DNA of 14,949 nt from CAZAKZ01 sp964485695 (lineage in GTDB: Bacteria > Planctomycetota > JAFGQW01): NCBI GenBank assembly GCA_964485695.1, contig CAZAKZ010000133.1, forward strand, positions 1-14,949. The letters are read 5' to 3'. Below, piece after piece: positions 6,081-13,246 of the stretch. Within the stretch, counting starts at the first letter, position 1. Every line of letters starts with the position of its first letter. The notes below the pieces were generated by a model. That model did not search any database. It was given only the letters and a program-made list of their open reading frames with translations, and was not told the DNA's origin. The translations under genes and the position numbers were made by a program.

Positions 6081-8159
6081 ATGCTTGACGGACTATTCAG
6101 ACCGCGTTCGGTCGCCATCATCGGTGCGTCCAACAACCCGCTTTCCATCGGGCACATCGTGATGCGGAACCTGACGGACTACGGTTTCAAGGGGCCGATC
6201 TATCCGATCAATCCGAAGTCGGATCATATACGATGCTTCAGGACCTATAAATCGGTTCTCGATGTGCCGGGCGAGATCGACCTGGTGAACATCTCCATCG
6301 CGGCCAAGTTCCTCCCGGGCCTCATGGAGGAGTGCGGCCAGAAGGGCGTCAAGTTCGCCATCGTCCACTCCGCCGGATTCAAGGAGGTCGGCGAGGAGGG
6401 GCTGAAGCTCGAGAGGTTGATGGTCGAGACGGCCAACAAGCACGGCATCCGCATCTTCGGCCCCAACTCCCAGGGCATCCAGAACGCCGATCCGGAGGTG
6501 TCCGTCTACGCCAACTTCACCTTCGTCCCCCAGAAGCCGGGGAACATCTCCGTCATGGCGCAAAGCGGCGGCTGCGGCGAGATGCTGAAGCTCCATCTGC
6601 ACAACGTGGGCCTCGGCCACAGGATGTATTGCTCCTACGGAAACGAGAGCGACCTCACCATGCCCGAGATCCTGGACTACTACGGCCAGGACGAGGGGAC
6701 CCGGGCGATCCTGCTGCAGATCGAGAGCTTCAAGAATCCGGCCAAGTTTCTCGAGGTGGCCTCGAAGATCACCCCGAACAAACCGATCCTGGCCCTGAAG
6801 GCCGGCCGCACCGCCGAGGGTTCGGTGGCCGTGTCTTCACACACGGGATCGCTGGTGGATCAGGGCACCATGGCCACGGCCATGTTCCGCAAGGCGGGCA
6901 TCCTGGAGTTCTCCGACACGGACGAGATGGTGAAGACCGCCATCGCCTTCGAGAGCCAGGATGCGCCGCAGGGCAAGCGCATCGGCCTGGTCACCAACAC
7001 GGGCGGCCCCGGAGTCCAGGCCGTGGACGAGGCGGTGAGCAAGGGCCTCAAGCTGGCCACCTGGTCCGACGAGGGCAAGGCGCGCCTCAAGGAGACCCAG
7101 TACCCCATGGCGAGCCTGGGCAATCCGGTGGACGTGGTGGCCACGGGGGGGCCGGACCAGTACCACGCGGCCGTCGACACCTTGCTCAAGGAGGACGGCG
7201 TGGATATGGTGCTGGTGTTCTTCGTCACCGCTCCCTTCGTGGACCTGAACGCCATCGCCGCCCGCATCAAGGAGATCGTGGCCAGCTCGGACAAGCCCGT
7301 GGTCATGGTGGTGGAGACGGACTCCAAGTGCTACTACCTCATCGACGACCTCCGGTCGGGTAACGTCCCGGTCTACGAGTTCCCGGAGGACGGCGCCCGC
7401 GCCCTGGCCAACATGGCCCGCTACGACGAGCTGCGCGGCCGCAAGCGGGAAGATCCGCCCGACATCGGGGCCGACCGCGCGGCGGCCGGTGCGATCCTGA
7501 AGAACTACGAGGGGAAAAACGCCTATCTGCCCCAGGCCGAGGCGTTCGAGGTCCTGGCCGCGTACGGCATCCCCGTGCCCAAAGTGGCTGCGGTCGGAGG
7601 CGCCGGTGATCTGGCCGCAGCGGCCGCCGCCGTGGGCTTCCCCTGCGTGCTCAAGGTCGATTCCGAGGAGGTGATCCACAAGTCCGACGAGGGCGGCGTG
7701 GCCCTCGGCATCGAGAACGAGGCGGCCCTCGAGGCGGCGTTCGACTCCATGCAGGGATTGTTCGCCGGCAAGAAAGCGGCCTACGTCCTCCAGGAGCAGA
7801 AGCCCGCGGGCCGCGAGGTCATCATCGGTTCCATGGAATCCGAGGGCCTTGGCTCGCTGATCATGTTCGGCCTCGGCGGTGTCTTCGTGGAGGTGATGAA
7901 GGACGTGATCTTCGGCGTGGCCCCCATGAGCCGGCCCGAGGCGCGCGAGATGGTCGAGGGGATCCGGGGCTTCCCGCTCCTCGAGGGCGTCCGCGGCGAA
8001 GGGGGCGTGGATATCGAGGCCGTGGAGGATCTCCTCGTGCGGGTGTCGCGCCTGGCGGGCGACTTCCCGGGCATCGTGGAGATGGACCTGAATCCGATCT
8101 TCACCTATCCGGCCGGCACGGCTCCGGCGGCGGTGGACGTGCGAATGAAGGTGAAGTAG
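6081..8159 (+). CDS. Acyl-CoA synthetase, ADP-forming (NDP-forming acetate:CoA ligase family)
   Basis: A 692-aa single-chain enzyme that interconverts acyl-CoA + ADP + Pi and free acid + ATP + CoA. In anaerobes it often runs towards ATP. The CoA-binding Rossmann domain begins RPRSVAIIGASNNPLSIG (7-24). A succinyl-CoA-ligase-like region contains FGPNSQGI (126-133), MAQSGGCGEM (159-168) and SYGNESDL (185-192). The phospho-histidine is His254 in SSHTGSL. NTGGPGVQAVD lies at 306-316. The C-terminal ATP-grasp part (about 480-692) has LKVDSEEVIHKSDEGGV (524-540), whose His533 matches the second His of the phosphate relay, and MFGLGGVFVEVMKDV (595-609). Both relay histidines are present, so it should be active. 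GGAG at 6070-6073 supports ATG 6081. Substrate specificity is unknown, and the direction (energy conservation or activation of an imported acid) is not visible. Confidence 0.93.
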   Translation: MLDGLFRPRSVAIIGASNNPLSIGHIVMRNLTDYGFKGPIYPINPKSDHIRCFRTYKSVLDVPGEIDLVNISIAAKFLPGLMEECGQKGVKFAIVHSAGFKEVGEEGLKLERLMVETANKHGIRIFGPNSQGIQNADPEVSVYANFTFVPQKPGNISVMAQSGGCGEMLKLHLHNVGLGHRMYCSYGNESDLTMPEILDYYGQDEGTRAILLQIESFKNPAKFLEVASKITPNKPILALKAGRTAEGSVAVSSHTGSLVDQGTMATAMFRKAGILEFSDTDEMVKTAIAFESQDAPQGKRIGLVTNTGGPGVQAVDEAVSKGLKLATWSDEGKARLKETQYPMASLGNPVDVVATGGPDQYHAAVDTLLKEDGVDMVLVFFVTAPFVDLNAIAARIKEIVASSDKPVVMVVETDSKCYYLIDDLRSGNVPVYEFPEDGARALANMARYDELRGRKREDPPDIGADRAAAGAILKNYEGKNAYLPQAEAFEVLAAYGIPVPKVAAVGGAGDLAAAAAAVGFPCVLKVDSEEVIHKSDEGGVALGIENEAALEAAFDSMQGLFAGKKAAYVLQEQKPAGREVIIGSMESEGLGSLIMFGLGGVFVEVMKDVIFGVAPMSRPEAREMVEGIRGFPLLEGVRGEGGVDIEAVEDLLVRVSRLAGDFPGIVEMDLNPIFTYPAGTAPAAVDVRMKVK

Positions 8160-8165
8160 CCCGGC

Positions 8166-9608
8166 ATGACCCACTGGATCCCCATCACCATCGTGGTCCT
8201 CTACATCATCGCCCTCTTTGCGATCACGTGGTGGGCCCGGCGCCTCACGGCCCGGGGCGGGGGCGGCGTGGTGGGGTATCTCCTGGCCGGCCGTGGGCTT
8301 CCCGCGGGCGTTTCCGCCTGCCTGCTGGCGGGCCTCGCCGTGGGCGGCGCCTCCACCATCGGCGTGGCCGAACGGGCCTACAAGGTCGGGTTCTCCGCCG
8401 GGTGGTACAACGCGGCATGGGCCGCCGGGGCCGTCATCCTCGGCCTGGTGGCCGCGAAGCGCTACCGGGAGATGCAGATCACCACCCTGCCGGAGCTCTT
8501 CGAACAGTGCTACAGCACCACGGGCCGGGTCATCGGGGTCATCGGGCAGCTGGTCATCCAGGTCGTCATCACGTCGCTGCAGTACGTGGCCGGCGGGGCC
8601 ATCCTCTCCTCTCTGATGCCGGACCTATTCACCCTGCAGACCGGCATGATGGTGACGGCCGTGGTCTTCATCGGCATCACCTTGATCGGCGGCTTCTGGG
8701 CCGCGGGCCTCACCAACGTCATCAACGTCATCATCATCTACCTGGGCATCGTCCTGGGAGCGTTCCTGACCGTGGATCGTCTCGGCGGTATGGAGAGCTT
8801 CGTGAGCAAGCTCCCCGAGACCCATCCGGGATTCGATCTCTGGGCGATCGGACCCGGTCTCATCGCGGCCTGGTTCATCGTCATGATCTCCACGGCGCAC
8901 TCCACCCAATCGGTGATCCAGGTGGGCTTCGCCACGAAGGACGGCCGCAGCGCCTCGAATGCATACCTGCTGGGTGGACTGATTATCCTGCCGGTGGGAT
9001 TCATCGCGGCCATCATCGGCATGGCCGCCGCGGTGCTCCATCCGAACATCGAGGCGGCCGAAGCCCTACCCAAGGTGGTGCTGGGGCTGCCCGGTCTGGC
9101 GGCCGGCATCATCCTCGCCGGGCTCTGGGCCGCCGACGTGAGCACGGCCTCGGCCCTGCTCATGGGGAGCGCCACCTTGCTCTCCTCCGACATCGTCAAG
9201 CGATTCTACCTCCCCGAGATGAGCGCGAAAAAGGAACAGGCCGTCTGCCGCCTGGCCGTCCTCGGCATCAGCGTGCTCACCTTCTGTCTGGCCCTCACCG
9301 TGACCGGCATCCTGAAGATGCTGCTCATCGGTCTCACCCTCTCCACCGCCTACACCCTCGTGGTGCTCATGACCATGTACTGGCCCGCCGTGTGCCGCCG
9401 AGCCTCGGCCACCGCGACCCTGCTGGCCACCATGATCGTGCTGGTGCTCTGGCTCATCGTGCCGGCCAGATGGCACTTCGGAATTCCCCATCCCATCTAC
9501 GCCACCTGGATTGTAAGCCTGGTGACGTTTTTCCTCGTAGCCGTCATCGACAAGCGAAAGATTAAATCTCCATCCACTCCTTCATCCGGAGGCAACCATG
9601 ACCATTAA
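8166..9608 (+). CDS. Sodium:solute symporter (SSS family), probable carboxylate importer
   Basis: A 480-aa integral inner-membrane protein with about 13 hydrophobic segments (roughly 4-23, 46-66, 80-98, 122-150, 160-180, 184-203, 228-245, 266-290, 307-334, 360-383, 386-406, 415-433, 443-461), the usual size and topology of the SSS family. ADVSTASALLMGSATLLSSD (323-342) matches the family helix whose Ser/Thr residues help form the Na2 sodium site. AERAYKVGFSAGWYNAAWAA (68-87) fits the family's first-half signature. ATG 8166 is 6 nt after the preceding stop, and the only ribosome-binding-site-like sequence (GGTGA at about 8151) lies in the preceding gene. The last 11 nt overlap the thiolase gene. 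The solute is not known. Position inside an acyl-CoA operon suggests a carboxylic or hydroxy acid (inference). Confidence 0.9.
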   Translation: MTHWIPITIVVLYIIALFAITWWARRLTARGGGGVVGYLLAGRGLPAGVSACLLAGLAVGGASTIGVAERAYKVGFSAGWYNAAWAAGAVILGLVAAKRYREMQITTLPELFEQCYSTTGRVIGVIGQLVIQVVITSLQYVAGGAILSSLMPDLFTLQTGMMVTAVVFIGITLIGGFWAAGLTNVINVIIIYLGIVLGAFLTVDRLGGMESFVSKLPETHPGFDLWAIGPGLIAAWFIVMISTAHSTQSVIQVGFATKDGRSASNAYLLGGLIILPVGFIAAIIGMAAAVLHPNIEAAEALPKVVLGLPGLAAGIILAGLWAADVSTASALLMGSATLLSSDIVKRFYLPEMSAKKEQAVCRLAVLGISVLTFCLALTVTGILKMLLIGLTLSTAYTLVVLMTMYWPAVCRRASATATLLATMIVLVLWLIVPARWHFGIPHPIYATWIVSLVTFFLVAVIDKRKIKSPSTPSSGGNHDH

Positions 9609-10809
9609 AGACTCCATGTTTCCCAGAGCCAGGATTCCTTATGGAACCTGGGGAAGCAGCTTCTTCCCCGCCTGGCAGATGTCTCCCCTGGCGGAGGTGA
9701 ACATCGCCCAGTTCGCCGGCGAAGCCGCCAACAGGATCCTGGGCAAGCGAAAGGTCCCCAGGAGCGAGCTGGACTACCTCGTCATCGGTTCCACCGTTCC
9801 GTGGCACTGGAAGTTCTGGTCCGCGCCCCTGGTGTCCAGTTGCATGGGTCAGCGCCTCGCCGGATACCAGATGGAACAGGCGTGCGCCACTGGCATGCAG
9901 GCGGCGATCCTGGCGGGCTCCGAGGTGCAGACCGGCGCCTGCGACGTGGCTGGCGTTCTCACCTTCGACCGCACCAGCGACTCGCCGGTGGGCGTATTCC
10001 CCGAGCGCCGGGCCTACGAGCGCACCATCGCCATCAGCGACATCTGGGATAACTTCGGCTTCGACCCGGCCACCGGCAACGCCATGATCAACACCGCCGG
10101 CTTCGCGGCCCGGAAGCACAGGATCGACCGGCGGGAGGTGGACGAGCTGACCTTCCACCGCTACGAGCAATACTTCCAGGCCAGGGAGTCCGGCTTCCTG
10201 GACCGCGTTCTCGTGCCGCTGGAGGTGCTCAACGTCCAGGGCCGGCCCATGGGCCGGGTCGACGACGACCTCGGCGTGCGGAAGATCACCCTGGATAGCC
10301 TGCGCCAGATGCGCGAGCTGGACACCTGCGTCACCGGCGGTACCCAGACCCACGCTTCGGACGGCATGGCCGTCCTCCTGGTCGCCAGCGAGGACAAGGC
10401 CCGGGAGCTCAGCCCGCGGCCGGAGATCGACATCCGGTTCATCGCCAAGGCGGAGATCCGGGCGCTTCCGAGCATGATGGCAGAGGCGCCCGTCCTGGCC
10501 GTGCAGAAGCTCCTGAAGCGGACGGGACTCAAGATGCCCGACATGGCCGTGGTGAAGAACCACAATCCGTTCGCGGTCAACGACGCCATCTTCGCCAAGG
10601 TGTTCGACCACGACTGGCACAACATGAACAACACCGGCTGCCCGCTGGTGTGGGGCCACCCTCAGGGGCCGACCCTCACCCGGGTGTTCATCGAGGCCCT
10701 GGAAGAAGCGGTGGACCTGGGTGGTGGATATGTGCTGGTGTTCGGCTGTGCCGCGGGAGACGTCGGCATTGCAGGCGTCTTCCACGTCGGGGAAGGAGGT
10801 GATCGGTAA
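9598..10809 (+). CDS. Thiolase-family enzyme (acyl-CoA acetyltransferase-like)
   Basis: A 403-aa thiolase-fold enzyme, probably cleaving 3-ketoacyl-CoA with CoA, or acting in reverse. The nucleophile is Cys96 in MEQACATGMQAA. The second-half motif is GGTQTHASDGMAVLL (247-261). The third catalytic block is KNHNPFAVND (320-329), which replaces the NEAF box of ordinary degradative thiolases and resembles the HDCF box of SCP2-type thiolases. His354 lies in VWGHPQGPT and the acid/base Cys384 in FGCAAGDVGIAG, so the full catalytic set is present. GGAGG at 9588-9592, 5 nt upstream, supports ATG 9598, which overlaps the symporter gene by 11 nt. Its stop overlaps the next start by 1 nt (TAATG). The pairing with the downstream dehydrogenase-hydratase supports a beta-oxidation role. 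Confidence 0.9.
   Translation: MTIKDSMFPRARIPYGTWGSSFFPAWQMSPLAEVNIAQFAGEAANRILGKRKVPRSELDYLVIGSTVPWHWKFWSAPLVSSCMGQRLAGYQMEQACATGMQAAILAGSEVQTGACDVAGVLTFDRTSDSPVGVFPERRAYERTIAISDIWDNFGFDPATGNAMINTAGFAARKHRIDRREVDELTFHRYEQYFQARESGFLDRVLVPLEVLNVQGRPMGRVDDDLGVRKITLDSLRQMRELDTCVTGGTQTHASDGMAVLLVASEDKARELSPRPEIDIRFIAKAEIRALPSMMAEAPVLAVQKLLKRTGLKMPDMAVVKNHNPFAVNDAIFAKVFDHDWHNMNNTGCPLVWGHPQGPTLTRVFIEALEEAVDLGGGYVLVFGCAAGDVGIAGVFHVGEGGDR
10793..10804 (+). promoter_or_regulatory. Extended Shine-Dalgarno sequence before the fusion gene
   Basis: AAGGAGGTGATC matches the full 12-nt complement of the usual bacterial 16S rRNA 3' end (GATCACCTCCTT). It lies wholly within the end of the thiolase gene, and its GGAGG is 9 nt before ATG 10809. 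It should support strong, coupled translation of the last operon gene. Confidence 0.8.
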
Positions 10810-12896
10810 TGGCGAAGTCCATGAGAAAATCAACCCTCGAGACACTCGGCCTCGGGTCCGTCCTGGAGATCTTCGAGCGCGGCGCGCTGCCGGTGAGCGC
10901 CGGCAGCCTGGTGGATACCGTCTTCGGGGAGCCCGGCAAGCGCGGCTCACTGGTCATCTCGGGCGCCAACGGCATCGTGGGCGCCGGCAAGGCCATGCAG
11001 CTCGGCTCCCGGCTGGAACCCTACGACATTCCCGTGGCGGCCCTGGACTTCCCGGGCATACCCGACGGCATCGCCGGGCAGTATCCGGGTCTGGTGCGGG
11101 CCTTCGGCAAGGACCAGGCCGGCAAGGTGATGCAGAACGTCATCAAGCTGCACTACGACGGCAAGAACCTGCCGCCGAAACTTGCATCGCTCAATCCGCG
11201 ATTCCTCCTGGAGGCGATCCCCGAGATCCTCGACGTCAAGAAGGCCCACTACGAGACATTCCGGGCCGCGTTCCCGGACATCCAGATCTGGTCGGTCACT
11301 TCGGGATTCCCCATGTCCCAGCTCGGCGTGGGCATCGGCCACCCGGCGTTCCCGCACGAGATCAACAAGATCTGGGAGGTTGTGGAACCACAGACCTCAC
11401 CCGTCACCCAGCTCCTGTGGGCCCTGGGCATGATCCCCATCCCGGTGAGCGACGACTGGTCCTTTGTGCTGGACGTCCAGTTCTGCGGACTGATGCTCAC
11501 GGGCACCCGCTACCACCACGCCTCCAACATGCCCTACTGGAAGATCGACAAGTTCATCCGCAAGCACGTCGGGCCGAATCCGTTCCGGGCCCACGACGCC
11601 ATCGGCGCCGCGGGAGCGAACTTCCTCACCTGGTCCTGCCTGCACCACCTGAGCAAGGAGTACGGCGAGCTCTTCACGCCTACGCCCGAGCTGGACGAGC
11701 GCCAGGAGAGCGGCCAGAACTGGTACCCGATGAACCACTTCCGTCCCCTGGTGGACTGGAAGCTGGACGCCGACGAGGAGGAGGAGTTCCTGACCTGGAT
11801 CCTCGGCCCCCTGTGCCAGATGACGAGCCTCATGCTCCACGAGAAGCGAACCCACCTCGCCCACATGAACCTCATCGGCGAGCTATGCGCCCAGTTCCGC
11901 CAGGGCGTCCTGGCCCTGATCCGCGGCCTGGGCCCGGAAAGAACCATCCGCCTCGTGGAGGCCTACCACGCCAGGCACCCCGAGGCCTCAAAGCAGTGCT
12001 GGTTCCCCGACGAGTTCGGCCGCATGGAGGACCCGGACTGGCAGCAGCTCTACGTCAACGCCGAGCACAACGGCACCGCCGGCGTCGTGATCCTGAACCG
12101 CGAGAGCTACAACACCGACGTGGACGCGGAGCTGAACCGGGCCCTGGACTGGCTCAAGGCCGAGGGCATCGACCGCGTCGTCCTCACGGGCGACTTCCAT
12201 CTCTCCACCCAGATGGTCGGGGCGGACACAAGCGACTTCTTCCCGGCCCTGGAGAAAGAAGAGGTCGGCCTGAACATCGCCGGCTCCTGGTCCCGCACCG
12301 CGCGTCGGCTCAACGACGACTTCAAGGTCTCGGTGGGCCTCATCAACGGCAAGCGCTGCCTGGGCGGTATGCTCGAGCTCATGGTGCACTGCCACTACCT
12401 CGTGTCGGTGGACGACGCAGCCCTCGGTATGCCCGAGGTGACCCTGCCCGTGGTGCCCGGCATGGAAGGGTGCCACTGGCCGTTCCGGAAGACCGCAGTG
12501 GAGCACTGGCCGAAGCTACTGAAGCTTCTCCTGGGCGGCAAATCGGTCAAGGCCGCCGAGGCTGTGGGCTGGCTGGTGGATTCCGCGGCTCCGCTGGAGG
12601 ACGCCGTCAAGACGGCCTGGGCCATGGCCACCGGCGGTGACCACGGCGTGGCCGAGCGCAAGGTGGAGGCGGGCGCCCTCACGGGCTTGCCCTCCGACGT
12701 ACCCGGCCTCGCCCCCACAGGCCCGGACACCGAGGCCGCCCGGAAGGCGATCCTGCAGAGCGTCCAGAGCGCATGCGGCGCGTCGCTCGCCGAGGCCCTG
12801 GATATCCAGGCCAAGCACTCTGCCGGCTTCATGACCACTAAGACCTGCATGAAGGGCGTGGTGGGCTCGGCGTTCAAGAAGACGATGGCCGTCTGA
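10809..12896 (+). CDS. 3-hydroxyacyl-CoA dehydrogenase / enoyl-CoA hydratase fusion (dehydrogenase first)
   Basis: A 695-aa bifunctional beta-oxidation protein. The N-terminal half (about 45-400) is a divergent 3-hydroxyacyl-CoA dehydrogenase. Its nucleotide loop is VISGANGIVGAGKAMQLGSR (49-68), with spacing GxxGxxG rather than the family's GxGxxG. TSGFPMSQL (164-172) matches the TSSLPITEL segment. His178 in GIGHPAFP and Glu190, 12 residues on, match the catalytic His-Glu pair. The C-terminal half (about 415-620) is a crotonase-fold hydratase: the oxyanion segment is QMVGADTSDF (468-477), and the two catalytic acids are Glu523 in CLGGMLELM and Glu543 in GMPEVTLPVVPG. Residues about 620-695 form a helical tail. 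FadB/FadJ have the hydratase first; this reverse order recalls archaeal crotonyl-CoA hydratase/3-hydroxybutyryl-CoA dehydrogenases. The gene is translationally coupled to the thiolase. Confidence 0.88.
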   Translation: MAKSMRKSTLETLGLGSVLEIFERGALPVSAGSLVDTVFGEPGKRGSLVISGANGIVGAGKAMQLGSRLEPYDIPVAALDFPGIPDGIAGQYPGLVRAFGKDQAGKVMQNVIKLHYDGKNLPPKLASLNPRFLLEAIPEILDVKKAHYETFRAAFPDIQIWSVTSGFPMSQLGVGIGHPAFPHEINKIWEVVEPQTSPVTQLLWALGMIPIPVSDDWSFVLDVQFCGLMLTGTRYHHASNMPYWKIDKFIRKHVGPNPFRAHDAIGAAGANFLTWSCLHHLSKEYGELFTPTPELDERQESGQNWYPMNHFRPLVDWKLDADEEEEFLTWILGPLCQMTSLMLHEKRTHLAHMNLIGELCAQFRQGVLALIRGLGPERTIRLVEAYHARHPEASKQCWFPDEFGRMEDPDWQQLYVNAEHNGTAGVVILNRESYNTDVDAELNRALDWLKAEGIDRVVLTGDFHLSTQMVGADTSDFFPALEKEEVGLNIAGSWSRTARRLNDDFKVSVGLINGKRCLGGMLELMVHCHYLVSVDDAALGMPEVTLPVVPGMEGCHWPFRKTAVEHWPKLLKLLLGGKSVKAAEAVGWLVDSAAPLEDAVKTAWAMATGGDHGVAERKVEAGALTGLPSDVPGLAPTGPDTEAARKAILQSVQSACGASLAEALDIQAKHSAGFMTTKTCMKGVVGSAFKKTMAV

Positions 12897-12906
12897 TAGG
12901 CTACAC

Positions 12907-12936
12907 GCCCCTCGGCCAGGGAGTCGGTCGAGGGGC
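12907..12936 (+). terminator. Hairpin closing the acyl-CoA operon
   Basis: GCCCCTCGGCC (12907-12917) pairs with GGTCGAGGGGC (12926-12936) through 11 pairs including one G-U, with an 8-nt loop. It starts 10 nt after the operon's last stop codon. No T-run follows, so it may be a weak terminator or an mRNA 3'-end stabiliser. Confidence 0.55.
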
Positions 12937-13246
12937 CGGATGGTGGGTTGAGCGCGACTCTCCCCGTGATCCTGTTTTCCAGCGGGCGCTGATACGTGCG
13001 GAGTCTGCGGTTGCGTTATGACGGTAACCTCTATGTCGTATCGCCCGGGCGGGAGGACCAACGAAAAACGGGGAGATGGTAAACAGAAAACTCGGGCGGT
13101 CACATGGCATCAAATCCAGGAGCATCATGATCTGGGGCAGCCGACACCCGCTGACGCCGACCAAGGCCGCCCCTGACGGCAGATACACACAAAGCTCGGT
13201 GAGCTGGTTGGGCGGGTTGTCAGATTTCGTTTTGACGGCGTTAGCT
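12937..13246. other. Gene-free stretch between convergent genes
   Basis: About 310 bases between the operon end and the stop of the minus-strand exported-protein gene. A short hairpin AGCTC-GGT-GAGCT (13193-13205), which on the minus strand is followed by TTTGTGT, could be a weak terminator for that gene. A 10-bp palindrome CGCCCGGGCG lies near 13042. I found no supported gene; the small ORFs here lack ribosome-binding sites and recognisable motifs. Confidence 0.5.

Noticed and set aside
6837..8174. 445-codon open frame antisense to the CoA synthetase
   Set aside because: His/Asp/Val/Leu-rich shadow typical of high-GC genes read on the opposite strand; no motifs, and the sense frame carries all catalytic residues.
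9562..10950. 462-codon open frame antisense to the thiolase
   Set aside because: Same high-GC shadow effect; low-complexity His/Asp/Gly-rich product with no recognisable domain.
10721..12640. 639-codon plus-strand frame overlapping the fusion gene
   Set aside because: Arg/Pro/Gly-rich out-of-frame translation of the fusion gene, which has clear dehydrogenase and hydratase motifs.
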